DNA of 64,000 nucleotides from assembly GCF_014843825.1 (NCBI RefSeq), contig NZ_JHQR01000348.1:1-64000 (forward strand). The letters are read 5' to 3'. Position numbers and translations under genes: made by a program. The notes under the pieces were generated by a model. That model worked only from the letters and a program-made list of their open reading frames with translations, searched no databases and was not told the origin of the DNA. The first letter of the stretch is position 1. Each line of letters begins with the position of its first letter. Origin of the DNA: Mesorhizobium silamurunense (GTDB lineage: Bacteria > Pseudomonadota > Alphaproteobacteria > Rhizobiales > Rhizobiaceae). This document shows, piece after piece, positions 8,995 through 17,911 of the stretch.

Positions 8995-9981
8995 CTACCC
9001 CAGCACCACGTTGGCGGCGCTCTCCGGCAGGTCTTCGCCAAAGGCGCGCTGATAGAATTCGGCCACCACCGAACGCTCCAGCTCGTCGCACTTGTTGAGG
9101 AAGGTCAGCCGGAACGCCATGCCGATATCGCCGAAGATCTCGGCGTTCTCGGCCCAGGTGATGACGGTGCGCGGGCTCATGACGGTCGAGAGATCGCCAT
9201 TGATGAAGGCCGAGCGCGTCATGTCGGCGACGCGCACCATCTTGTTGACGATCTCCTTGCCCTTGCTGTCGCGATAGTGCTTGGCCTTGGCCAGAACGAT
9301 CGAGACCTCGTTGTCATGCGGCAGGTAGTTGAGCGTGGTGACGATCGACCAGCGATCCATCTGCGCCTGGTTGATCTGCTGCGTGCCGTGATAGAGGCCG
9401 GTGGTGTCGCCGAGGCCGACCGTGTTGGCGGTGGCGAACAGGCGGAAGGCCGGATGCGGACGGATGACGCGGCTCTGGTCGAGCAGCGTCAGCCGGCCCG
9501 AGGATTCCAGCACGCGCTGGATGACGAACATCACATCCGGGCGGCCAGCGTCGTACTCGTCGAAGCAGAGCGCCACATTGTGTTGATAGGCCCAGGGCAG
9601 GATGCCGTCGCGGAACTCGGTGATCTGCAGGCCTTCCTTGACGACGATGGCGTCCTTGCCGACGAGGTCGATGCGGCTGACATGGCTATCGAGGTTGACG
9701 CGCACGCAGGGCCAGTTGAGCCGCGCGGCGACCTGCTCGATATGCGTCGACTTGCCGGTGCCGTGATAGCCCGCCACCATGACGCGGCGGTTGTAGGCGA
9801 AGCCGGCAAGGATCGCCAATGTCGTCGCCTTGTCGAACAGATAGTCCGGGTCGATGTCGGGCACATGCTCGGTCGCTGCCGAATAGGCGGGAACCACCAT
9901 CTTGGAGTCGAAGCCGAATTTCTCCTTCACCGACACGGTCGTATCGGGCAGGTTGGCGATGTCGCGATCGACCTTGTTCAT
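8995..9981 (-). CDS. cobS: Cobaltochelatase subunit CobS
   Basis: CobS is the AAA+ ATPase of the cobalt chelatase and forms rings with CobT. The sequence shows Walker [10 protein letters not shown], Walker [11 protein letters not shown] and the second-region [14 protein letters not shown] typical of MoxR-like ATPases. I choose the ATG at 9981, giving [20 protein letters not shown], the usual start of rhizobial CobS; the open frame further upstream to 10089 runs through a palindromic repeat and is unlikely to be translated. The resulting 328 residues fit the family. It is the first gene of a cobS-cobT-esterase unit. Confidence 0.96.
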   Translation of the reverse strand: MNKVDRDIANLPDTTVSVKEKFGFDSKMVVPAYSAATEHVPDIDPDYLFDKATTLAILAGFAYNRRVMVAGYHGTGKSTHIEQVAARLNWPCVRVNLDSHVSRIDLVGKDAIVVKEGLQITEFRDGILPWAYQHNVALCFDEYDAGRPDVMFVIQRVLESSGRLTLLDQSRVIRPHPAFRLFATANTVGLGDTTGLYHGTQQINQAQMDRWSIVTTLNYLPHDNEVSIVLAKAKHYRDSKGKEIVNKMVRVADMTRSAFINGDLSTVMSPRTVITWAENAEIFGDIGMAFRLTFLNKCDELERSVVAEFYQRAFGEDLPESAANVVLG

Positions 9982-10056
9982 CACTATCAACGTCTCCACG
10001 GGCGAAACGCCGCGTTTCGCCGGCAATCGATTTTGTTCGGGGGCGGTCTTAGAGCC

Positions 10057-10083
10057 TTTTCCAACCTTATGAAAGTTGGAAAA
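10057..10083. repeat. Short palindrome upstream of cobS
   Basis: Arms TTTTCCAAC and GTTGGAAAA are separated by nine bases. It lies between divergence-free minus-strand genes (J-domain gene and cobS), about 75 bases before the cobS start, and may be the end of the upstream transcript or another dispersed element. Confidence 0.5.
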
Positions 10084-10104
10084 CGACACGGACCGTAGGG
10101 CCGC

Positions 10105-10728
10105 TCAGCACAATCCTGCTTGCTTGAGCACGCGATAGGCCTGCAGCACATCGCGGAACCGGTCTTCCGAACCTCTGTCGCCGCCATTCGCATCGGGATG
10201 GTGGCGTTTAACCAGTTCCTTATAGCGCGCCTTGATATCCTTGCCAGTCGCCTTTGTATCAAGGCCAAGCGTTTCCAGCGCCTTGGCCTCAAGCGGCTTT
10301 GCCTTGCGCTCGCGCACTTCCCGCGTTCCGCCGCCGAACAGGTTGAAGGGGTCGCGCATGCGGTTGTAGTAGCCGGCGCGCCCCGAACGCTGCTGCGCGA
10401 AATCGGGCGCCGAACGCATCCCGCCGCCATTGGCACCCATGCGCCAGGTCGGCCGGTGGCCGGTCAGCGCCTCCTTTTGGAAGCGGGCGATCTCGCTGTC
10501 CGACACGCCCGAGAAATAATTGAAACCCTTGTTGTATTCGCGCACATGCTCGAAGCAGAAGCGGAAATACTCGCCCTCCTTCAGGCGCCCGACCGGCGCG
10601 CGATGCGTGCCGGCCTCGCTGCAACCGTCCCACTGGCAGATCGGGGCGCGCGACTTCAGCTCGGCGTCCTTTTCCGGCCGGATGCGAATTTTCTCGAAAT
10701 ATTTGGGATACGGTTTCATCTCACCCAT
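10105..10728 (-). CDS. J-domain (DnaJ-like) protein
   Basis: The last 70 of 207 residues form a J domain: ALETLGLDTKATGKDIKARYKELVKRHHPDANG, with the HPD signature needed to stimulate a DnaK-type Hsp70. There is no Gly/Phe or zinc-finger region. Instead the N-terminal part has a small Cys/His-rich segment (CQWDGCSEAGTH and FRFCFEHV), perhaps a metal site. This C-terminal J-domain layout is a conserved rhizobial form with unknown client. An alternative start three codons later is possible. The gene is divergent from the BolA gene. Confidence 0.88.
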   Translation of the reverse strand: MGEMKPYPKYFEKIRIRPEKDAELKSRAPICQWDGCSEAGTHRAPVGRLKEGEYFRFCFEHVREYNKGFNYFSGVSDSEIARFQKEALTGHRPTWRMGANGGGMRSAPDFAQQRSGRAGYYNRMRDPFNLFGGGTREVRERKAKPLEAKALETLGLDTKATGKDIKARYKELVKRHHPDANGGDRGSEDRFRDVLQAYRVLKQAGLC

Positions 10729-10864
10729 TTATGGGCTGTTCGCTGGTGCGAAACAAGAATTGACATTTCGCCGATGATCGCTCTAACCGCTGAATCACGG
10801 CTTAAAAGCGGTCGAAAGTGCAGATTTTGCGGCGGTGCCGCAGATGTGGTGAAGGAAAGCTCCG

Positions 10865-11167
10865 ATGTCCATACAGTCGACGATGGAAAACAAGCTGAAG
10901 GCGGCATTTTCGCCGGAAAGGCTCACCGTCATCAACGAAAGCCATCTTCACGCCGGCCATCACCACGTCGAGCACGGCCACGAGGCCGTCTTCGACGGCA
11001 CCGGCGAGACGCATTTCCGTGTCCGCATCGTCTCGCCGGATTTTGCCGGCATGAGCCGCATCGAACGCCACCGCGCCGTCAACCGGCTGCTTGCCGACGA
11101 ACTCAAAGCCGGCGTGCACGCGCTGGCGATCGAGCCGGCCGCGCCTGGCGAAAAGACGCGCTGGTAA
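10865..11167 (+). CDS. BolA-family protein
   Basis: The 100-residue protein has the BolA fold signature: I-x-x-KL near the start, VINESHLHAGH, then THFRVRIVSPDFAGMSRIERHRAVNRLLADEL. The histidine-rich loop (HLHAGHHHVEHGH) supplies ligands that in related proteins share an iron-sulphur cluster with monothiol glutaredoxins. A role in iron or Fe-S regulation or cell-shape stress response is therefore plausible. It is divergent from the J-domain gene, an arrangement that is common in rhizobia, and ends one base before the convergent hydrolase gene. Confidence 0.92.
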   Translation: MSIQSTMENKLKAAFSPERLTVINESHLHAGHHHVEHGHEAVFDGTGETHFRVRIVSPDFAGMSRIERHRAVNRLLADELKAGVHALAIEPAAPGEKTRW

Positions 11168-11980
11168 CTACACGACCGTCGCCTTCAGGAAAGCCATGAC
11201 CGCGGCGGTCAGCGCGTCGCCGTCCTCGCCGAAGCGGCGGTTGATCGCCATATGCGAATAGGCGCTGCCGTCGAACAGGGTGACCTTGGTGCCCCCTGCC
11301 CGTAGCCGGTCCGTTAGATCGCGGGCCGCGGCCGCGCGGATCGGCGCGTTCGAATAGGCGACGAACACGGGCGGATGGTTGGCCGTCCCGATATAGGTCG
11401 CGGGCGACAGCGCCCGCCACTGGCCTGGATCCGAAAACGCCTGCGCATAGACCGGACGCAGCTTGCCGCCCTGCGCCTTGGCCAGGGCCTCGATGTCATA
11501 GGCCTCGGTATCATCGAGCACCAGCGCGGCAACGCCGGGCAAGCCGCCGCGAAACCCCGTCAGCGCCGCGAGATGGCAACCGGCCGAGTGCCCCATGACC
11601 GCGACACGGTCGGGATCGCCGCCATATTTGGCGATATTGGCCCGCACATAGCAGTATGCCTTCTCGACGTCGCTCGCCTGGGTGGCGACATCGGCCGTGG
11701 GCAGCATGCGGTAGTCGATCGAGACGAACAGGAAGCCGTTGGCGAGCAGGAAGCCCGGCTTGGCATTGACGTTGTTGCGGTTGCCGAGCCGCCAGGCGCC
11801 GCCATGGATGAAGAAGACGACCGGATCGCCCTTGGCGCCCTCGCGCGCGTAGATGTCGAGCTTGGCCGGGCCATAATCGAGCGTCCGCGGCGCCGGCTGG
11901 CGCGGGCGCCAGGCCGAGGACGCAGCTGTCGGCAACAGCGCAGCAATGGACGCAAGGACAAAATGCCGCCGATCGATCAT
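11168..11980 (-). CDS. Alpha/beta-hydrolase (carboxylesterase type), exported
   Basis: The fold is shown by the oxyanion motif FFIHGGAWRLG (about residue 57), the nucleophile elbow VMGHSAGCHLAAL and a late His in SAYSHMAINRR, as in HSL/kynurenine-formamidase-like esterases. The N-terminus (RRHFVLASIAALLPTAASSA) is a signal peptide, with a twin-arginine-like RR. AGGAG sits six bases before the ATG at 11980, so I prefer that start to the ATG at 11986, which falls within the ribosome-binding site. Substrate unknown. It converges on the BolA gene with no gap. Confidence 0.85.
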   Translation of the reverse strand: MIDRRHFVLASIAALLPTAASSAWRPRQPAPRTLDYGPAKLDIYAREGAKGDPVVFFIHGGAWRLGNRNNVNAKPGFLLANGFLFVSIDYRMLPTADVATQASDVEKAYCYVRANIAKYGGDPDRVAVMGHSAGCHLAALTGFRGGLPGVAALVLDDTEAYDIEALAKAQGGKLRPVYAQAFSDPGQWRALSPATYIGTANHPPVFVAYSNAPIRAAAARDLTDRLRAGGTKVTLFDGSAYSHMAINRRFGEDGDALTAAVMAFLKATVV

Positions 11981-12310
11981 GATCATCTCCTGACCGCCCC
12001 TCTGCCCGACTGCCCTTCCGCAAAGCCGCCCTTCCGCAAAGAGTGCATGCGAGCGCGGCGGGCGTCCAGTTAAGGATTGTTCATCGGCCGCGCGGTTGGC
12101 TCGTCAACGGCGAGCCGGCAACCGCTTTCACGCCGTCAAATGCGCCGGCGCGCAACGCAGCCGCGTCAGCAGGACCATGGAACATTTCCCTGGTCTGGCA
12201 GTTTGATTGAGGCCCCGGCCCTGGAGGAAGCCCTCATCCATGCCGGGCGGATTATTAGTCGGACCGGAGAGCCGACGCCCTCGGCCGGCGCCTCCGAAGG
12301 GTGACCACCA
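11981..12310. other. Intergenic region between divergent genes
   Basis: About 330 bases without a convincing gene. It holds the hydrolase ribosome-binding site on the minus strand and a GGAAC-type promoter (12179-12203) reading toward the small secreted protein. A 75-codon frame at 12077-12304 lacks a ribosome-binding site and any recognisable features. Confidence 0.5.
12179..12203 (+). promoter_or_regulatory. GGAAC-N16-AGTT promoter, EcfG/RpoE2 general-stress type
   Basis: GGAAC at 12179-12183 is followed by 16 bases and AGTT at 12200-12203, matching the GGAAC-N18-19-TT consensus reported for Sinorhizobium RpoE2. It lies about 108 bases before the secreted-protein start. The same spacing and same -10 bases occur before prkA and before the methyltransferase/esterase fusion. 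Confidence 0.55.
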
Positions 12311-12676
12311 ATGACGATGACGTATCGAGCTCCAGCCGTGCGTGCCAACGGATGCTCAGGCCGTTTGCAGCGGCTGCGCCTGTTCCCGGCAATTGCGCTG
12401 GCGGCCTTCCTTTCGGCTCCGGCCGCCGCGCATCAGGCGCCCAAGGGCTGGCAGTATGACAGCTCATGCTGCTCGGGAATGGACTGCTACCAGGCACCTA
12501 CCGCCGACGTGAAGGAAACGAAATATGGATACCAGCTCTCCACCGGAGAGCTAATTCCCTACTCCGACAGTCGGATCAAGCGCTCGCGTGACGAGTTCTT
12601 TCACGAGTGCAAGCCCGGCGGCGACGCGAAGTCTCAGCATTCGTTTTGCCTCTATGTCCCCGACCACGGCATGTAA
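12311..12676 (+). CDS. Small secreted cysteine-rich protein, unknown function
   Basis: Of 121 residues, the first 41 form a long signal peptide ending APAAAHQ. The mature part of about 80 residues has five Cys in SSCCSGMDCY, HECKPGG and SFCLYVPDHGM, which probably form disulphides in the periplasm. The CCSxxDC start is seen in small rhizobial proteins without known role. The gene has its own stress-type promoter, which suggests a periplasmic stress function; that is inference from the promoter only. Confidence 0.75.
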   Translation: MTMTYRAPAVRANGCSGRLQRLRLFPAIALAAFLSAPAAAHQAPKGWQYDSSCCSGMDCYQAPTADVKETKYGYQLSTGELIPYSDSRIKRSRDEFFHECKPGGDAKSQHSFCLYVPDHGM

Positions 12677-12810
12677 GCGGGGGAAAAACTAAGATTCTTC
12701 TTGAAGCTCTCCCGGCTATCACCACCTTAAAGATTATGGGTGAGCATTCCGTCCGCATCGGGTGCTTTGAGACGTCGATGCCCGATTGCAGGCGCTCTCC
12801 TTCATGTGAG

Positions 12811-12835
12811 GGAACCACAATGCTTTCCGGCAGTT
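12811..12835 (+). promoter_or_regulatory. GGAAC-N16-AGTT promoter upstream of prkA, EcfG/RpoE2 type
   Basis: GGAAC at 12811-12815, then 16 bases, then AGTT at 12832-12835. The prkA ATG is 60 bases further on. The E. coli homologues yeaG-yeaH belong to the RpoS stress regulon, so a general-stress sigma factor is the expected regulator in an alphaproteobacterium, where EcfG replaces RpoS. Confidence 0.6.
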
Positions 12836-12895
12836 GAATACGAGACGAGCCGACTGGCCGACTGGAAGCCCGAGCGGCTCTGAGGGCAGAATATC

Positions 12896-14845
12896 ATGCG
12901 AGAGAACCAATCCGACGTCTTCGATCTGTTTTCGGAGATTTACGCCAACGCGGCCCAGGAAGAGATCAGCCTTCAGCAATATCTGCTAGCCTGCCGCGAG
13001 GACAAATCCATGTATGCCTCCGCGCCTGAGCGGATGGTCGAGGCAATAGGCGAGCCGAACCTGGTCGACACCAGCAAGGATGAGCGGCTCGGGCGCATCT
13101 TCTCGAACCGTACCATCAAGGTGTACCCCTCCTTCTCCGATTTCTACGGAATGGAGGATACGATCGAGCGCATTGCCGGATATTTCCGCTATGCCTCGCA
13201 GGGTCTCGAGGAGCGCAAGCAGATCCTCTATTTGCTCGGGCCGGTCGGCGGCGGCAAGTCCTCGCTTGCCGAACGGCTGAAGAAGCTCATGGAACAGCGC
13301 CCGATCTACACGCTGAAGGCCGGCACTCAGATCAGCCCGATTTTCGAATCGCCGCTCGGCCTGTTCCACCCCGATCGGATGGGCGATCTGCTGGAAGACA
13401 AGTACGGGATAGCCCGCCGTCGCCTGAATGGGCTCATCTCGCCCTGGGCGGCCAAACGGCTCGACGAACTGTCCGGCGACATTTCCAAATTCAGCGTGGT
13501 CAAGCTGTCGCCGTCGCGTCTGCGTCAGATCGCCATCGCCAAGACCGAGCCCGGCGACGAGAACAACCAGGACGTCTCGGCCCTGGTCGGCAAGGTCGAC
13601 ATCAGGCAACTGGAAAATTTCAGCCAATCCGATCCGGATGCCTATTCCTACAGCGGCGGCTTGAACCGGACCACGCAGGGCCTGCTCGAATTCGTCGAAA
13701 TGTTCAAGGCGCCCATCAAGGTCCTGCACCCGTTGCTGACGGCAACCCAGGAAGGCAGCTACAACGGCACCGAGAATTTCGGCGCCTTCCCCTATCAGGG
13801 CATCGTCGTTGCCCACTCCAACGAATCGGAATGGCAGCAGTTCAAGAACAACAAGAACAATGAGGCCTTCCTCGACCGCATCCTCGTGGTCAAGGTTCCG
13901 TATTGCCTTCGCATCACTGAAGAAAGGCAAATCTACGAGAAGCTGCTGCGCGAAAGCGATCTGGCAAACAGCCCCTGTGCGCCCGAGGTGCTGGACATTC
14001 TCAGCCGTTTTACGGTCTCGACCCGCCTTGCCGAGCACGAGAATTCGCCGCTCTACACCAAGATGCGCGCCTATGACGGCGAGAACCTCAAGGAAATCGA
14101 CCCGAAGGCGAAATCGGTCCAGGAATATCGCGATGCCGCGGGCGTCGACGAAGGCATGACCGGGGTCAGCACGCGTTTCGCCTTCAAGATCCTGTCGCAG
14201 ACTTTCAACTACGACACCAAAGAGGTCGCCGCCGATCCCGTGCACCTGATGTACATCCTCGAGGAGGCGATCAAGCGCGAGCAATTCCCCAAGGAAACAG
14301 AAGCCGCGTACCTCGAGTTCATCAAATCGGAACTTGCAGCGCGCTACGCCGAGTTCATCGGCCACGAGATCCAGAAGGCCTATCTGGAATCGTATAGCGA
14401 GTACGGCCAGAACCTTTTCGACCGCTATATCGCCTACGCCGATGCCTGGATCGAGGACCAGGATTACAAGGATCCCGATACTGGCCAGATCCTCAATCGC
14501 GAGGTTCTGGACAAGGAATTGTCGCAGGTCGAAAAGCCGGCCGGCATCGCCAATCCCAAGGATTTCCGCAACGAAGTGGTCAAGTTCACGTTGCGCGCCC
14601 GCGCCCGCAATCATGGCCGCAACCCGTCCTGGACGAGCTATGAAAAGCTCCGCGAGGTGATCGAGAAGCGCATGTTCGGCCAGGTCGAGGATCTGTTGCC
14701 GGTGATCAGCTTCGGCTCCAAGCAGGACAGCGTCACGGAGAAGCGGCACAACGAATTCGTGCAGCGGATGGCGGAGCGCGGCTATACCCAGCGCCAGGTG
14801 CGCCGGCTGGTCGACTGGTATATGCGCGTGAACAAGGCTGGCTGA
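12896..14845 (+). CDS. prkA: PrkA family serine protein kinase
   Basis: The 649-residue protein matches PrkA/YeaG in length and order: an AAA+-like N-terminal domain with Walker A LLGPVGGGKSSLAERL (about residue 115) and NRTTQGLLEFVEMFKAPIKV, then a C-terminal PrkA kinase domain with PSWTSYEKLREVIEKRMFGQ. E. coli YeaG is a kinase needed for survival in nitrogen starvation and stationary phase; AAA+-associated protease activity has been proposed for Bacillus PrkA. It heads a three-gene operon with yeaH (19-base gap) and spoVR, the universal companion set. A GGAAC-type stress promoter precedes it. Confidence 0.96.
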   Translation: MRENQSDVFDLFSEIYANAAQEEISLQQYLLACREDKSMYASAPERMVEAIGEPNLVDTSKDERLGRIFSNRTIKVYPSFSDFYGMEDTIERIAGYFRYASQGLEERKQILYLLGPVGGGKSSLAERLKKLMEQRPIYTLKAGTQISPIFESPLGLFHPDRMGDLLEDKYGIARRRLNGLISPWAAKRLDELSGDISKFSVVKLSPSRLRQIAIAKTEPGDENNQDVSALVGKVDIRQLENFSQSDPDAYSYSGGLNRTTQGLLEFVEMFKAPIKVLHPLLTATQEGSYNGTENFGAFPYQGIVVAHSNESEWQQFKNNKNNEAFLDRILVVKVPYCLRITEERQIYEKLLRESDLANSPCAPEVLDILSRFTVSTRLAEHENSPLYTKMRAYDGENLKEIDPKAKSVQEYRDAAGVDEGMTGVSTRFAFKILSQTFNYDTKEVAADPVHLMYILEEAIKREQFPKETEAAYLEFIKSELAARYAEFIGHEIQKAYLESYSEYGQNLFDRYIAYADAWIEDQDYKDPDTGQILNREVLDKELSQVEKPAGIANPKDFRNEVVKFTLRARARNHGRNPSWTSYEKLREVIEKRMFGQVEDLLPVISFGSKQDSVTEKRHNEFVQRMAERGYTQRQVRRLVDWYMRVNKAG

Positions 14846-14864
14846 GCAAAGCCCGAACGGTTCC

Positions 14865-16175
14865 ATGCCGATCTTCATCGACCGCCGCCTGAATCCGAAG
14901 GACAAGAGCCTGAGCAATCGTCAGCGCTTCCTCCGGCGCGCCCGGGAAGAGCTCAAGCGCAGCATTCGCGACCATGTCCGGACAGGCCGCATCGCCGAGG
15001 TCGACCGCGAGCATGCCGTGCCGATGCCCCGGAAAGGCACCAGCGAACCGACCTTCGGCGACGCCAAGGACAGCGGCCAGCGCCAGCACATCTTGCCCGG
15101 CAACAAATCGTTCAGTCCCGGCGATCTGATCCCCAAGCCTGGCGGCGGCGGCGCGGGCTCTTCGGCGCCGGGAACCACGGAATCCGAAGACGATTTTCGC
15201 TTTGTGCTGTCGCGCGAGGAAGTGCTCGACCTCTTCTTCGAAGATCTCGAACTGCCCGATCTGGTCAAGCTCAATCTCAAGCAGATACTGAGCTTCAAGC
15301 CAAGACGGGCAGGCTTCACGGCAAGCGGGGCGCCGACCAACATCAATGTCGGACGCACGATGCGAAACAGTCACGGGCGCCGCATCGCGCTCAGGCGTCC
15401 CAAGCAGGCGGAACTGGACGCGATCGCCAAGCTGATTGCCGAGCTGGAATCGAAGCCGGCAAGCCCGGCAATACGCGAACGCGCCGCGGCTCTACGCAAG
15501 GAGCTTGACCTGCTTGAGCGCCGGCGCAAGCGAATTGCCTTTGTCGACCCGGTCGACATCCGTTTCAATCGCTTCGACCCCCAGCCAGTGCCGAATGCGA
15601 GCGCGGTCATGTTCTGCCTGATGGACGTCTCTGGGTCGATGGGGGAGCGCGAGAAGGATCTGGCCAAACGCTTCTTCGTGCTGCTGCATCTATTCCTGAC
15701 GCGACGTTATGAACGCACCGAGATCGTCTTCATTCGCCACACCCACGAGGCCAAGGAGGTGGACGAGCATACGTTCTTCTACCATACCCAAAGCGGCGGC
15801 ACCGTCGTCTCCACGGCGCTCGAGGAAATGCATCGCATCATCGAGCAGCGCTATCCGGTCGCCGAATGGAATATCTATGCCGCCCAGGCTTCCGACGGCG
15901 ACAATTTCGCCACCGATTCCGAGCGCTGCATAGAACTCCTCGACCGCAAGCTCATGCGCCTTTGCCAGTATTTCGCCTATGTGGAAATCATCGACGAGCG
16001 CGAAAGCCACATTTTCGGCTCGACCGAGAACGGAACGTCGCTCTGGCGCGCCTACAACGCCGTCGACGGGAAATGGCCGAATTTCCAGATGAGGCGCATC
16101 GCCGCTCCGGCCGATATCTATCCGGTCTTTCGCGAGCTCTTCGCCAGGCAGCCTGCGCTGCGCAAGAGTGCGTGA
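14865..16175 (+). CDS. yeaH: YeaH/YhbH family protein (UPF0229, DUF444)
   Basis: The 436-residue protein begins MPIFIDRRLNPKDKSLSNRQ, the standard DUF444 start, and has a C-terminal VWA-like domain with FCLMDVSGSMGEREKDLAKR, which preserves the D-x-S-x-S metal motif. A Gly-rich linker (PGGGGAGSSAPG) lies near residue 90. Its partner PrkA is thought to act on or with it; the biochemical role is not settled. The gene sits between prkA and spoVR with short gaps, as in many proteobacteria, so it is surely co-transcribed. Confidence 0.95.
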   Translation: MPIFIDRRLNPKDKSLSNRQRFLRRAREELKRSIRDHVRTGRIAEVDREHAVPMPRKGTSEPTFGDAKDSGQRQHILPGNKSFSPGDLIPKPGGGGAGSSAPGTTESEDDFRFVLSREEVLDLFFEDLELPDLVKLNLKQILSFKPRRAGFTASGAPTNINVGRTMRNSHGRRIALRRPKQAELDAIAKLIAELESKPASPAIRERAAALRKELDLLERRRKRIAFVDPVDIRFNRFDPQPVPNASAVMFCLMDVSGSMGEREKDLAKRFFVLLHLFLTRRYERTEIVFIRHTHEAKEVDEHTFFYHTQSGGTVVSTALEEMHRIIEQRYPVAEWNIYAAQASDGDNFATDSERCIELLDRKLMRLCQYFAYVEIIDERESHIFGSTENGTSLWRAYNAVDGKWPNFQMRRIAAPADIYPVFRELFARQPALRKSA

Positions 16176-16203
16176 GGACACTGGGTCGATGGGATAGGAG
16201 CCG

Positions 16204-17748
16204 ATGGTCAGTCAAGCGCGCAAATCCGAACTGCTGTTTTCCGGGTCGGACTGGGATTTTGCGAAACTGTCGCGCGTCTACGAAGAGATCGAGGCGATAG
16301 GGGTCGAAGAGCTTCGCCTCGACATCTATCCGGTGCAGATGGAGGTCATTTCCTCCGAGCAGATGCTCGACGCCTATTCCTCGGTCGGCATGCCGCTGAT
16401 GTATCGGCATTGGTCGTTCGGCAAGCATTTCCTTTACAACGAGTTTCTCTACCGCAAGGGCGCGCGCGGTTTGGCCTATGAACTGGTCATCAACTCCAAC
16501 CCCTGCATCGTCTACCTGATGGAAGAGAACACCATGGCCTTGCAGGCCCTGGTGACGGCCCATGCCGCGCTTGGCCACAACCATTTCTTCAAGAACAATC
16601 ATCTCTTCCGGCAATGGACGGACGCGGGAGGCATCCTGAGCTATCTGGACTTTGCCAAAAGCTACATCGCCCGATGCGAGGAACGGCACGGCCTGGCGGC
16701 CGTGGAGGCGGTGCTCGATTCCGCCCACGCGCTGATGGAGCAAGGCGTCTTCCGCTACCATCGTCCGCCGAAGCTGTCGTCGGAGCAGCAGCGCGAAGGG
16801 CTTCGCGAGCGCCTCGAATATGAGGAGCGCTCCTATAATGATTTGTGGCGCACGCTGCCGCCGTCGCAGGGAAGGAACAAGCCAGAGGCAGCGGACGAAA
16901 GCCTTGCCGAGCGGAAGAAATCGCTCAATCTGCCCGAGGAGAACCTGCTCTACTTCCTGGAGAAGAACAGCCTGGTGCTCGAGCCCTGGCAGCGCGAGAT
17001 CATCCGGATCGTGCGTGTGATTGCGCAATATTTTTACCCGCAGCGGCAGACCCAGGTGATGAACGAGGGCTGCGCCACCTTCGTGCACTACACGCTCATG
17101 TACATGCTTTTCGATCGTGGCCGCATCAGCGAAGGCGCCATGCTCGAGATCCTGCGCAATCATTCGAACGTGGTTTTCCAGCCTGCCTTCGACGATCCGC
17201 GTTTTTCCGGCATCAATCCCTATGCGCTGGGTCTCGGCATGATGCAGGACATCCAGCGCATCTCGACCGAGCCGACCGCGGAGGACCGCGACTGGTTTCC
17301 GGACATCGCCGGCCGCGGCGACTGGCGCGACACCTTGCTCGATGCCTGGGCCAACCACCGTGACGAATCCTTCGTCCGCCAGTATCTGAGCCCCGCCCTG
17401 ATCCGGAAATGGCGGCTCTTCGTGCTGGCCGACGGCGCGGACGAGCCGCACTACGAAGTCGCCTCGATCCACAACGAGCGCGGCTACAGCAAGATACGGT
17501 CCGCGTTGGCCCAGAGCTACGACGTGGGTGCGAGCCGGCCCGATATCCAGGTGGTTGACGTCGACCTTCTGGGAGACCGGCATCTGCGGCTGCGGCACAA
17601 TGTCAAGGACGGCATCCTGCTCGAGGACGAAAGCCGCGACGCGACCCTGCGCCATATCCGACGCCTATGGGGCTACGACGTCAGCCTGGCGGCAATGGAT
17701 GCTGAAACCGGCGCGACGCTCAGCGAGCGCTCGACAAAGGAACTTTGA
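16204..17748 (+). CDS. SpoVR family protein (YcgB-like)
   Basis: The 514-residue product has the SpoVR family features: the N-terminal WDFAKLSRVYEEIEAIGVEEL, then PLMYRHWSFGKHFLYNE and AFVHY-like MNEGCATFVHYTLMYMLFDRG with conserved Glu and His that resemble a metalloprotein site. The family was named from Bacillus spore cortex formation, but here it is part of the non-sporulating prkA-yeaH-spoVR stress unit. Molecular function is unknown. It is the last gene of the operon; 160 bases separate it from a convergent gene. Confidence 0.95.
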   Translation: MVSQARKSELLFSGSDWDFAKLSRVYEEIEAIGVEELRLDIYPVQMEVISSEQMLDAYSSVGMPLMYRHWSFGKHFLYNEFLYRKGARGLAYELVINSNPCIVYLMEENTMALQALVTAHAALGHNHFFKNNHLFRQWTDAGGILSYLDFAKSYIARCEERHGLAAVEAVLDSAHALMEQGVFRYHRPPKLSSEQQREGLRERLEYEERSYNDLWRTLPPSQGRNKPEAADESLAERKKSLNLPEENLLYFLEKNSLVLEPWQREIIRIVRVIAQYFYPQRQTQVMNEGCATFVHYTLMYMLFDRGRISEGAMLEILRNHSNVVFQPAFDDPRFSGINPYALGLGMMQDIQRISTEPTAEDRDWFPDIAGRGDWRDTLLDAWANHRDESFVRQYLSPALIRKWRLFVLADGADEPHYEVASIHNERGYSKIRSALAQSYDVGASRPDIQVVDVDLLGDRHLRLRHNVKDGILLEDESRDATLRHIRRLWGYDVSLAAMDAETGATLSERSTKEL

Positions 17749-17911
17749 GATGGTTCCCGGTTGCACCAAGGCGCCCGGCAAGTTGCGTCTCAAGGAGCCA
17801 CCTACAAATTCGTGCAGGCGATCTGCTATCCCGGCTTGACGATTGGCGGATTTGCCGGGATCGGCGGCGTCGTCGCGCTCGCGGTCCTGCTCTACGTGAC
17901 GCCGCAACCCT

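Noticed and set aside
12077-12304. 75-codon frame before the small secreted protein
   Set aside because: No start signal, unusual Arg/Ser-rich composition, and it overlaps the proposed stress promoter.
12986-14917. Long open frame on the strand opposite prkA (643 codons)
   Set aside because: It mirrors a well-conserved kinase gene, as happens in GC-rich DNA, and has no family features or ribosome-binding site. The same holds for the long frames opposite cobT, the M20 gene, the SpoVR gene and aroB.
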